Shown: positions 54,010 through 64,000 of the stretch, piece by piece | Numbering within the stretch: position 1 is the first letter of the stretch | Layout of the letters: each line of letters starts with the position of its first letter | From: Zonotrichia leucophrys gambelii | Taxonomy: Eukaryota; Chordata; Aves; Passeriformes; Passerellidae | Direction of reading: 5' to 3' | NCBI RefSeq assembly: GCF_028769735.1 | Contig: NC_088170.1 | Span: 61,846,085 to 61,910,084 of the forward strand | Length of the DNA stretch: 64,000 nucleotides | The notes under the pieces: generated by a model | What the model saw: only the letters and a program-made list of their open reading frames with translations | Database searches by the model: none | Told to the model about the DNA's origin: nothing | Program-made: the position numbers and the translations under genes

Positions 54010-57000
54010 CTGGGAAGAGAAAAGAGCAGTGTTTTAAAACGTATATAGTAATCATTTCTATTGGAAGGTTAATAGCCTCTTCATTTGTTTTCACAAAATA
54101 AATACCAAGTTTCTTCAATTTCCAGTCTGCTCACTCAATCACATTCTAGCTAAAACACTGCAAAATTAGTTTCATGTGAGTGGAGTTACCTCTAGGGGAT
54201 TAATTGCTCAAAACAGATGTAGAAGATCTCCCCAGCCTGACTTGCTGCTGCTGTTCTGCATCAAAATCCTGTCAAGAGGAGCTGGCTGAGGTTGCCCTTT
54301 GTAGGGGATGCTCAGCTCTCAGCCTTTAGGCCCTGGGCATGGTAGAAGAATGACAGGAGACAGACAATGTCTCAAGGGAAACTTGACTGGTTTGTCACAC
54401 TCTAGCAAATACCCAGATGATCCCAGAACTGTCACATTCAGCTCCCTTAAGGCTGCAGTTTATCCTTTGGCCTTGTTGACATCAGTGAGATATAAGTGGT
54501 AAAAAATAAAAAGGTTACCTTCTTTATTCTTTTCCTAGACTAAAGGGAAGTCACAGGTTACTTGTGAATACTTGAGAGCCAGAAGAAATGCTTGATAACT
54601 CACTTCTTCCCTCCTTCTTTGCTGTGCTCTGTCCTTTCCTCAAACCATTATTAGGAAAGAGATACACACTATAAAATTTTGTGCTATAGATGAGTCTCTG
54701 CTGAGAGTTGGGAGGTGAAAGAGGAAACAGGAAACCAGTTCATTCTTAATTAAACATTTAATTTAGGACAGAGCTGAATAGTTTTACAGCTTTTCCTCTG
54801 TTGGAATAAAAGGCCATTTCAAAAGGGACACTTCAAAAGAATGTCCTTCAGGTCCTTTTCTATTTTTTTTCTTTTAATGAATCAAAAATCAGATATTCTC
54901 AAAGCCTTCTTTATAAGCGTAATTAAAAACATTCCTAAACTTTTCTTTACCCAATGTAATATACTAAATATAAATATGTTACTTGACTGGATTTGTTTGG
55001 GAAGCAAGAATAGATTTCTGTAAGGACACTTGATTAAGAAAGTTCATCCAAAGAATTTTAGCATATTTCTTTGGTTCATTTGTTAGGTATTTGGTTTGTT
55101 ATAATTTTTTTTTTTTTAAATCTTATTCTTTAAGTGATAGCCTTTATAGTGTTTGTCAATAAATTTGCAGATTTGGGAAACATCCTAAATAGAAATGATT
55201 TTATATCTCACAATAGTTCTTTAGATATTAATGATCATGAGGGCATTAACAATTTAAGCCCTGTCTTTAAAATAATTTTTCTACTAGTCTAAAAATTTAA
55301 AACTAGTCTCCTTCAAAAGAAAAGAGCCTAGCTTATCCCATTAGCTGCAGCAGAATGTCTCAGTGATGCAAATCATTATATGTAATTGTGATTTATATTG
55401 TTATGTGCCATCTCCATTCTTGCTCTTTAATGGCCCAGTCCTTATAAATTAGCCCTAATGGACTTTGATACATTCAATGAATATTTCTCCTTAGTGTGCA
55501 ACATCTTTCATTTCTCTACTGTATAAGCAGCAAATCATTGTTTCACCAACTCTGAGTAACAGAACATGTCTTAGATTATCTACCTACCAAATTCAAAAGA
55601 GTTTGTAATTTATACATATCCCAAGAAAAGCTAAAGCTGTTATAATTAATGCTAGAATAAGGATACTGGAAAGGCTTTGAAAAGTTGCATTTTCAGGTTT
55701 AAATCAATCTCTTTTATGTGAAAGATTAAAAGGAAATCTTTCTTGAAGGAATTATTCCTACTGTGCATCCTTTGCATCTTTTCTAAAGCATTTGGATTTT
55801 TTAAAGCCAGAAAATTAGAACAACACTGCTTTTCTGTAACATTTCAATACCTATTTCTAGATGGGCAGAACACCTTATCACTGTCACTCACACACAGAGA
55901 TTCTGGGTTTTTTTTCCTATTTGTTTTAACTGCTTTTTAGTGTTTAGGAGCTCTAGCTCCTGGGGGAACAAAAAGAAAAGAAAAAAAATGAAAAGAAAAT
56001 AACCTTCTTTTTCTCAAAACTTATGGCATCCAACTCAGATATCTAAATTCTCAAAATAATAATTATTTAAAACCGAAAGGCTGCCAGCCCTAATGCTAAT
56101 AGGGCTAATAGTATGGCCATCTTCTTATAAGCATAGACATTAGATTTCAACTTCTCTGCAGTCTGAGTGAAGCTGCAAGTCATGATCTGATTTCTACAGT
56201 AGAATTAGGAAGCCAGTTAGTAGGCATGAGAATAAAATGACTCTCTTGAAAATTTCTGTTCAGTGATGTGAGTGCTAGAAAAAGTGCCAACTGAAGGTAT
56301 TTTTTACCTCATTAAATTATACTTTTTATCCTTATGATGTTTTGTGTGCTCTGCAGCATGACTTTTCTTCTACTTTCTTCACCCATCTGTTTTTCATATA
56401 AAAGAGATCCACTATCTAATGCACTAAGTTTAGTTTTACAGGAGCTTGGAGAGGTTTTTAGCTACGCTAATCCTTCTTATTCGTGTCTGTCCAGTTTTTG
56501 TTCGGATTTAGTTTTCTTCTAATTTACTTTTTTAAAGAAAAACTCATATAAAAATGACTGGGTTTGACTTGTTAAACATTTTCAGCACTTTTCAGACTAT
56601 CTCCAGCTATATGTTGATGCATTTTGCAGCCCACTAGGTGACCAGCTGGCTTGAAGCCTCTGTTGCACATGGGATATCTGAAAGATGCCCTTGGCCAGGA
56701 CCAGAAGTAGCAGCCATCATTTCGTGTATATACATTTACATGAGGATTTAGAGCTCTTCCTGCACTTCATGCATGCTTCAGACACTGTTCCAGTCACCTT
56801 CTGCAAAATAAATATCACTGTTCTTTGTGCTGCCTCTAGCTCCAGGCTGGAGTATGCACCACTATAGACAAGCCCTCAAAAATGCAAAATGAACTGGCTG
56901 GAGATTGTACTCCTTAAATGAGGCAGCAGCAGTGAGTTAGGGATGAGAGAAAAATGCTGATTTGCCCTTTGTGAATCTACAGGTTTGTGAAAGGCAAATG

Positions 57001-60000
57001 CCACTGCCCAGACCAAGAAGCCTGCACTTAATGAAATTTATTAACGTGGCCCTTACTTTCTTTGTACATGATTAATAATTAGGGGTTAGAATATGCCATG
57101 CTTTTAGTCAGTCAAATATTATTCATTCAGCTCCAGTCACCAGGCCTCAAATCACTAAGGAAATACAGTGTAATATAGTGGAGGGAGTTCAAATTTGGTG
57201 ATACAAAGAAAGAAATGAACAGGAGAAAATAAATATAAGGACATTAGCTACTAAGATTTTTGTATTGTAAAAAATCCTAACAAACCAGGCCATTAAACTT
57301 TTCAAAGAAAACATTCATATCAGCTCAGGCTTTTGTCTTCAATCTATTCTTAGCTTTTCCATGTAATTCCTCTTGCATAATAAAATAAAAATAGCAACAA
57401 TTTTAAACAGAGTTTATTCTGGTGAGAGGCTGTTTATTAAACAGATTTACTGCTGAGGCACAGTATATTTTTTTAATCTTTAGCTTCCTGGAGAAAACTA
57501 ACAAGAATTTTTTTTCTAGGACAAACCAAGCCTTTTTTGAATGTGCCACAGCTTTGATTATTTTGTTTTATTGAGGACATGGGCAGTAGAAGAAATCCAG
57601 CAGGTTTTAATTATGCCTTGTATATTTTATTCTTAGGCAAGCACTAGCCAATACTAAAATAAAGATTTAATGTACACACATTTCCTTGGCAGTTCTGGGG
57701 GTTAGGAACTGTCTACATTTCCTGGCAATCTTAAGACAAAGAAGCTTCTATTATTCTCCTAAAAGGACTTGGCTTAAAAGACTGACAAAATTATGGGTTG
57801 AAATTACACAACCCATGTTCTGCAAAAGTTGGGATTAGACAAAAACACTTCTCTGCTTCCCACCTTAAATAATACATATTTGAGACAAATATGGCTTATA
57901 TTACACAAACTCTGCTCACATCAGAAAGATTATGAAGCTCAAAGATTGAGTTATGCTATAGAAAATGCAACAACACAGTCAGTGCAATGATTCAGTGCAT
58001 GAGGATGGGAGTTCAGTTGGTGTTGCATGAACATAAATATGAAAGCTACATCAGACTGATGGCTTACACCAAAAGTTAAAAAATAAAGATGTGCTCAGCA
58101 AAAAATCACAGAAACAAGGTTTTGAGATCACACTTCACCTGTGAGGGGCAGAGCTGCAGAACTGACCTGCAAGGATGGTGTGGCTGTGGATGCAGTGTCA
58201 CAGCAATGGGCACTGTCCCATCAGGAGGGTGGGAGATCTCAGATAACCCTGAGGACAGAGTGTGTCTGTCCCCTGCTCCTGAGAGGTTCTGGATGACAGT
58301 AGTGCCTATGGGACAGAGAGGCACAGAGGATGTGCATAAGGACTCGAGCACGAGCTAGCTCTGGTTTCTAGCATAATACTGACATGAAACAAATCTGGTC
58401 TTATCCACCTGTAGGAAATGATCAGTAGTACAAGCACCAGCTTGGATGACAGATTTAACACTACACTTGTGGAAAGTGCCTGGAGGAATATCACCATACA
58501 TATCCAAACCTTAAATTATTTAGTGCTGTTTTTAAGAAAGATTCTTTCCTTGAGTTATCCTGGTTTAGAGGTGACATTACTACAGCAGTTGGAATAAGTA
58601 AAGGAGGGGGTAAAAAAAAAATAGCTGCATTAGACATTGTGCAGACTGAGTATATGAAACAGATTAAAAAACATTATGAACAACTTTAAATGTCAAATAT
58701 ACCGATGACATATAAACATACATGTCATTGCCCTAAGTATCCTTTAAATCTTATGAATATGATAAAAGAAGAGACACAATTGAAACTTGAGCAGAAAAGG
58801 TGGAAATTCATGACAGCTGAGCTCATCTGAAAGCTTGGTATCTTCCTCAGGCTGCATTGAGAAGCCAAGAGTCTGCAGCAGGATTTGCTGTGTGTGAAAT
58901 CATTGATAGCAAGTAACTCCTGGCTGTGGTGAAATAATAGACGTCATGTTAAATTAAAGATAATAAATGGCAGCTTCTGATGTCTTAAATAAAGAAGTAC
59001 TAAGTACAATGAAATCATCTTACCTTTACAATATACGTAAAGACTGGTTTAAAAAGACAAATATTGGAATAATATCATGTTCAAGTACAATAAGATACTA
59101 ATAAAGTAAAAAGGGTTCACTCAAATTATATGTATGTAATTCATTGCACAGCTAATTTCCTGAACAAATATTATATGAATTTTTTTATTTTTTAAGAATT
59201 TTCAGGGGTTTTAATGCTTTCCTTCTTTTACTTCAAAGCATAAACTGACTGATTTCTTTTGTTCTCTGTCACTACTCCCCCTGTGCCCCCCTTGACAGGA
59301 TCAGAAGTGTCTGTTGTCTAGGGCACCAGCTCAGGACAGAGAAAATCCTCAGTCAGGTCCCTGCAGAGGGAGTGTTGATACATCATTAATCTATCACTTT
59401 AGCTGATGAAAATGAACCACAGAAAGTGGCAAAGAGCAAGTGCTTTGTATATAAGACAGATTGTTCCATAACTGTTCTTGTACAGAGTGAACATTAAAGT
59501 TGTCCTAGACTAAGTTAACAGTGTACATCAGAGTTATCTTCTGAAGAGGATCATCTGTGAGAATTATTGCTTATTTCCTGCTCTAGAGGAAGAGCAAGAG
59601 AAGGATTCAAAAGCTAAACCAGTGTGGGCTGTGCAAGGCACAGGATAAAATGCCTTTGTATGTGAGAGCTTGGCTCAACTGCTGACTGGATCCACTTTCT
59701 TTGTACTTTCCATTAAAACTTCTCTCTTTACACCAGAAAGATATTTGGGAAAAAAATCAAAAAGCAAATAAAATAAAACAAAACAAAACCAAAACAAACA
59801 AAAACAAAAAAAAACCCAAAAACAAAAGAAGCAATCAAATTTCTAAATTCCAGCTTGTTACATTTATAGAAGCTTACATGTCCACATAAAAAATCTTCTG
59901 TTGAAAACTTCCCTGTCACATATATCCCAGTCTGTGAATTACAGAAGCTCACACTTCCTAACTTATTTTTCTGGATTCATCAAGAAAACAATGACACAAA

Positions 60001-63000
60001 CTGTCTAAGCAGGGTGTCACAGACATTGTTTGTTTTCTTTTGAGCAAGGATGGATTTCCACTACTGGGAGCAGGTGCTTACCTGTTTTGGCCATTGCATG
60101 GCACATGATGGGCAGCAATTCCCATAGCAGGGGTTTAGAGCAGAGGGAACAGTGGTACTCTCTTCTTGGGGGACAGGCTGTTGTTTCAGCTCACCTGAAC
60201 CTGCTTTAAAAGAAAACACAGACAAAGAATCACATCTGCAGAGCTTTTTTCTTCCTCTACTTCTGCAAAGGAGAGCCCCTGTTTGGTTAGTATGTAGAGT
60301 TATTGACTCTGCCTAGATCATAATGTTTCTTGGTTTACTTATTTTCTGGCATTCTTCATGTTGCTGCTGATGATGCATGATTGGGATAGGTAAATGATTC
60401 TTCAGCTGGAAAACTGTTCAAACGAACCTGTGACTCAAATACATATTAATGTTTCTTAAATTAAAACTGCAGGAGGACGCTCTGGCTTTTGGGGCTCTTG
60501 GGAAGCAAAGGTCTTGGTGAATGGCCTTTGACTCCTTTATGTTGTTTTCTTTAAACACCAAAATTTTGGCCCGACTGTTGAGCTTTTGATTTCAGCATAT
60601 GTTGTACCCAACATGAGACAAACATAATAAGAAGAGATTAAAGTATTTCCATCTGCTTAGATAATTTACTGGTGATTGAATGGTAAAAAATAAGTAATTT
60701 TATCCAGACACTTGGGAATTACAATATAATTTTAATGCAGTCATAGGAAAAATCACTGTAAAATTGTATTGGTTTATTGCTAGTGGCTTAATATAAGATT
60801 CAACACAAACTTGTTTGATTCCCTTGTCAACTGCAATGTCTTGGAAAACTTTGAAAAGTGTCCATTTTATTAAATACTCAAAGGAGACATTTATAGACCT
60901 GCTTTTATGTTTGCAAATCATATTGAACTGGAATTGTTGGGTGATTCTGGGAAAGGCAATATGCCTCTAACCCAAAATCTTTATAATTCCTGCATTGCCT
61001 CCATTATTGAAACTTCTTGTACTGTTCTGCTGAATTGTAGTAAAACCAGATTTCTGCAGCAACAGCTGCTTCTTTTATCTGAAAATTGATGGCTTGCCTG
61101 TAGTACTTGTAAGTTTTCAGGAATGATTAACAATTCATGTAAGAATTGTTGGACCACAGAGAAAATGAGTAATTGAACCAACTTTTTGGTAAAATAATTC
61201 CCTCTGTATGAATTTGGTAGGGATATTTTTAGGAAAAAAAATCTCCATATACTTGAAATGTAATTTTCATACATATGAACAATTGTTCTTAAACCTACAT
61301 CTGATGTTCTTTTCTGCTCTCTGTGGAACTAAACCCTGTTTTGCAATTTTATTTCAGTAGCAATTTCTCTTGAAAGAACTGCAAATTTCTAATATCTGTC
61401 TAGTAATTTAAAAAGTTCAATAAAGAGAAGGGAAAAAAATGTCTTTTATTGAACATTCACTTAAAATTAAAGGGTCAATTAAGATCTGTCTTAGGCTCCT
61501 GGTAGATCTTCCAGCACTTTATATCCACATAGAAAGAAGGATGGGGATATAGGCAGGACCTTGTTCATGAAACATATAGCAACAAAATTACTAATTTTAT
61601 TTAATTTTATTATATTTAATATAAATATTTTATTTTATTTTATTTTATATAAAATTAATTTTATTTAATATAAAATTAATTTTAATTTTATTTAATTTTA
61701 ACGCACTATTTTAACAGAAATACAAAGTCAGCAGACCCTAACACAAACTCAGCTGTGGAGAAGCTGTGCATGGTTACATTTACAGCGTTTGTAACACCAT
61801 CAATCCTTTCAAACACAGATACTAACACAACACCATCTTATCTTTGAATAAGAGAAGGACTCAGTTCTGAATTTGTTATTAAAGACTGAAAAAGTATTTG
61901 ATAGGTTTTTTTTAATGGAAAATGGTCTATTAAATAAAATTCTATAGTTTCATAAAGTTACTCTATTTAGAAATGCTTTATTTTTCTAATATTTTGAAAC
62001 TAAATAAAATACTAATTTAATTTTAAACATGAGAAAATATTATGGGACTGAATTTTATAGTGTTAATAAAAAAAATTCTACATATGGGATTTATGGGGAC
62101 TTTTTATTCACTCCTAAGCAGAAAATGATATTAAAACATAATTAAAGTTATTAAAGAGTTGATGTTTTAAACATTTGGCCCAACTTCTGTTGATTTTTAT
62201 GTGGCTTGCAATAAAATTATATGTATATATTCTACTAAACATTTTTTCTTTAAAGCTTTGGTAAGTTCAATATCCAGGAAAAACATGATGCTAATTTGCA
62301 CCATTCTATTTCGGTTGTAAAAAATTGAAGCATTCAGGATTTCGGTCTTTTTTAATAATGCTTTCTAAAAAAGAGAGATTGGGAAAATCTTATCAGGAAA
62401 TCTTACATTTCAACAAGCCCAAATCCAATTTTAGACACCAGTAAAAGATGACCACTGACAGCAGTAGGAGTTACATGCAGAGCAGAGCTTGAATGCATCC
62501 CTATGAATTCTGCAACAGGGAGAAATTGCAGGGTTTGTGCACAAAAATTTAAACACACATCATTTTCTACAAATATTTAAACACATATCCTCAACTACAT
62601 GAGCTGAGGTCAGTTTCCAGCTTTTAAAGGAACCTTTCTTATTATAGAGGTAGCTTATTGTCCCCTTCCCCAACTTAATAAATCAGAGCTATAGAGAGAG
62701 ACAAGAATTGGCCAGAAGTCCAGCCAACACCAGGCACTGTCTCTGAGCCAGTGAATTTTTCATTCCTGGATGTTTACTAGTTCAACTTGACAAGGAGAAT
62801 AGTCAGTGTACATTTTTATTTACTCCTATTCTTATATGAGAAATACCCACAGGGTATTGCAATGAGACATGAGAAGGGACAATATCCTAAGGCTCTGGCT
62901 TTCTGTGCACTGCTCTAATCACTGTTGGGGAAGGGGGAAAAAAAGAGATTTTTTTAAAGAGAAAAAAATAGTGTTGTAAAACCACATTAATCTATTTCAA

Positions 63001-63242
63001 ACTCTGAATCTTCATAACACAAGGTTGCCTAAGCTGGAGAAAGTGTCAGATACAGCCCTCTGCAGAATTCAGTGTTGTCTAGTTTGGGCACTGTTGGGAA
63101 TTTAGCTGCTAGAGAATAGAAAAGTACAAAACTGTGGCTAATTCTAAGTCTTGCACCTGTAAGATAGCAGTGTCTTTGGCCAAGGACATGCTATCTTACA
63201 GGTGCAGGACTTGGAATTAGCCACGGTTTTGTACTTTTCCAT
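53950..63242 (-). CDS. Predicted three-exon gene for a 73-residue cysteine-rich small protein
   Basis: Seen: coding exons on the minus strand at 63242-63200, 60200-60082 and 54009-53950 join in one frame. Exon 1 ends one base into a codon and exon 2 supplies the other two (T+GT = Cys15). Exon 2 ends in phase 0 and exon 3 begins in phase 0. All four splice sites are canonical GT/AG. The protein has no signal peptide and no membrane segment. It has 8 Cys in 73 residues (13, 15, 39, 43, 44, 47, 59, 71), clustered as CYGNCCPSC at 39-47 and followed by two Trp (51, 56). The N-terminal third is polar (KQQPVPQEEST, 20-30). The C-terminus is acidic (GDNQDD, 63-68). Inference: a small intracellular protein that could bind metal or form disulfides. 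I do not recognise the family and assign no function. An alternative reading is a chance exon chain or a weakly coding lncRNA. An in-frame TAG two codons before the ATG fixes the start unless a splice falls between them. Confidence 0.7.
54010..60081 (-). other. Intron 2 of the small protein gene
   Basis: About 6.1 kb between the donor CAG|GTAAGC and the acceptor TTCTCTTCCCAG|G. It is AT-rich with no other exon I can support. It contains a GC-richer patch at about 58100-58360 of unknown nature and an A/C-rich simple repeat at about 59750-59830. Confidence 0.6.
59750..59832. repeat. A/C-rich low-complexity tract
   Basis: AAACAAAAC-type simple sequence inside intron 2 of the small protein gene. 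Confidence 0.85.
60082..60200 (-). CDS. Coding exon 2 (residues 15-54)
   Basis: This 119-bp exon has a single open frame; the other two forward frames hit TGA within the first 15 bases. It is preceded by a pyrimidine-rich acceptor (minus-strand reading of 60201-60225, ending TTTTAAAGCAG) and followed by a strong donor, CAG|GTAAGC. It encodes the polar linker and the CYGNCCPSC cluster and ends in WPKQ. It is visibly richer in G+C than the surrounding intron, which is what first marks it as an exon. Confidence 0.72.
60201..63199 (-). other. Intron 1 of the small protein gene
   Basis: About 3.0 kb from donor CCT|GTAAGA to acceptor TTTTAAAGCAG|G. On the minus strand it begins with the distal half of the palindrome (63199 down to 63086). 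It contains a very AT-rich tract at 61591-61700. No repeat family was recognised in the remainder. Confidence 0.55.
61591..61700. repeat. AT-only low-complexity tract
   Basis: About 110 bases of almost pure A/T with repeated ATTTTATTT and TATAAAATTAATTTTATT blocks. Lies in intron 1 of the small protein gene. Confidence 0.88.
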
Positions 63243-63272
63243 TCTCTAGCAGCTAAATTCCCAACAGGGCAC
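63086..63272. repeat. Near-perfect spacerless palindrome (inverted repeat) around 63179
   Basis: Arms of about 93 bases meet at TTGGCCAA with no loop sequence. The cores (63092-63169 and 63190-63267, 78 bp) differ at only four positions, all transitions. A single extra base (63170) and a few mismatches lie near the centre and the outer edge. The right arm contains coding exon 1 and its donor site. Folded as RNA from either strand it would give a hairpin with a stem of roughly 90 pairs. Confidence 0.93.
63200..63242 (-). CDS. Coding exon 1 (start codon, residues 1-14 plus first base of codon 15)
   Basis: The ATG is at 63242-63240 in a strong context (A at -3, G at +4), with an in-frame TAG two codons upstream. 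It encodes MEKYKTVANSKSCT. The 5' splice site reads ACCT|GTAAGA. The intron bases fit well, but the T at -1 is weaker than the usual G. Upstream transcribed sequence (above 63242) is probably 5' untranslated. A weak acceptor-like 'gctgctag' immediately before AGAATG leaves open a further non-coding exon upstream. The whole exon sits in the right arm of the palindrome at 63086-63272. Confidence 0.6.
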
Positions 63273-64000
63273 CACATGCACCACTTGTGGACTATGTTGT
63301 GGTAAACCTTGGTTTCATGTAATACACGGGAAGAGCTGGAGAACCGCATAAAATAGATGGTGAGGCCCTTCACAGTGAGTTCTGGTCACAAGCACAGCAG
63401 ACTTTCACCTTGGAGCCTACAGCATGGGACCTATACACGGTGCCTTAAATCCACATTTCTTTTTGAGCCTAGCCTAAAGTCTGATCTTAAGGATCTGAAG
63501 GGCTAGATACAATATCACCTGAAAATTAACAGCAGAAGTAAGATTAAGTCACTTCAAGAGGGACAAAAAACCATAATAAATTCATTTGTTTTGAATAAAT
63601 AACACCTCATTATAACGTTATATAACATTATAACCCCTCCCCCATTATGTATGTTCATAAAAACACCCTGTTTCCCACTCTGATCATCTGAAAACTGTGG
63701 CTTTTAGTAAAAGAAATATCTAAAATATTCTGGAGCATGAAACCACCCTTCTGTGCCAGGCCCTTAGAGAACAGAAACCAGTGTCATTTCTGTAGATCTA
63801 TAATTTCTTACAGGGGTTAAGTATATGACTTGGTGGTTTTACCCCAAAATAACAGATATTCTATATAAATAAATTTACACTTTTGAAAACACAGCAGACT
63901 GTGATTTTGTTTATTTAATCTGAAGCAATTTAACAAACTGACCCAAAGAAAAGTATTTCAAATACCATGACTTGCAAATGTTGGTTGTTGAGGTTTTTTA
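63273..64000. other. Upstream of coding exon 1 of the small protein gene; no further exon assigned
   Basis: Would hold the 5' untranslated sequence and possibly the promoter or an upstream intron. No CpG cluster or convincing TATA box was identified, so the transcription start may lie beyond the window. Confidence 0.35.

Noticed and set aside
63191..63373. 60-codon minus-strand frame overlapping exon 1 of the small gene
   Set aside because: It uses a different frame from the one that splices in phase to the exon at 60082, and it stops in the intron at TAG just after the donor.
1..64000. tRNA, rRNA or other structured RNA genes
   Set aside because: No A-box/B-box pair, tRNA-like cloverleaf or rRNA-like block was seen on either strand by eye. 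A covariance-model scan was not possible.

Overview
The window looks like AT-rich vertebrate nuclear DNA, most likely from a bird and probably a songbird. The evidence is the repeats. There are several CR1 LINE 3' ends in both orientations, with the usual 5' truncation and the 'attctgtgat' or 'attctatg' type tail. There are also short solo LTRs with 6-bp target duplications that resemble families common in passerine genomes. I see no SINE/Alu, L1, CRISPR or bacterial-type gene structure. Most open frames here are short chance ORFs in AT-rich DNA. The species call is inference from repeat content.

Layout. 1-13.4 kb is intergenic or intronic DNA with one CR1 tail (7.7 kb) and no gene I can recognise. 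13.48-15.33 kb holds a complete solo LTR (13486-13874, minus orientation, 6-bp target duplication on both sides), followed by a tandem duplication of a ~370-bp unit. 15.9-18.4 kb has two minus-strand CR1 tails. 22.69-23.51 kb is a CpG-containing retroviral LTR with TATA box, R-region hairpin, poly(A) signal and an internal 54-bp duplication. 23.5-41.6 kb is a long AT-rich stretch with only simple repeats. 41.6-42.9 kb is a CR1 element split by a 386-bp solo LTR with a clean 6-bp target duplication. 45.9-52.5 kb has three older CR1 pieces.

The right-hand 10 kb carries what I think is the only protein gene in the window, on the minus strand. Three exons (63242-63200, 60200-60082, 54009-53950) join in phase into a 73-residue, 8-cysteine protein. 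It starts at an ATG in a strong context, has good splice sites at both introns, and is followed by AATAAA about 225 bases after the stop codon. I do not recognise the family. The first coding exon and its 5' splice site lie inside a near-perfect, spacerless ~187-bp palindrome (63086-63272). The pre-mRNA could therefore fold its start codon and first donor site into a long hairpin. The gene and the palindrome together are the most interesting thing here.

Limits: gene and repeat calls were made by eye. Repeat families are named only at class level, and no database search or alignment was run.
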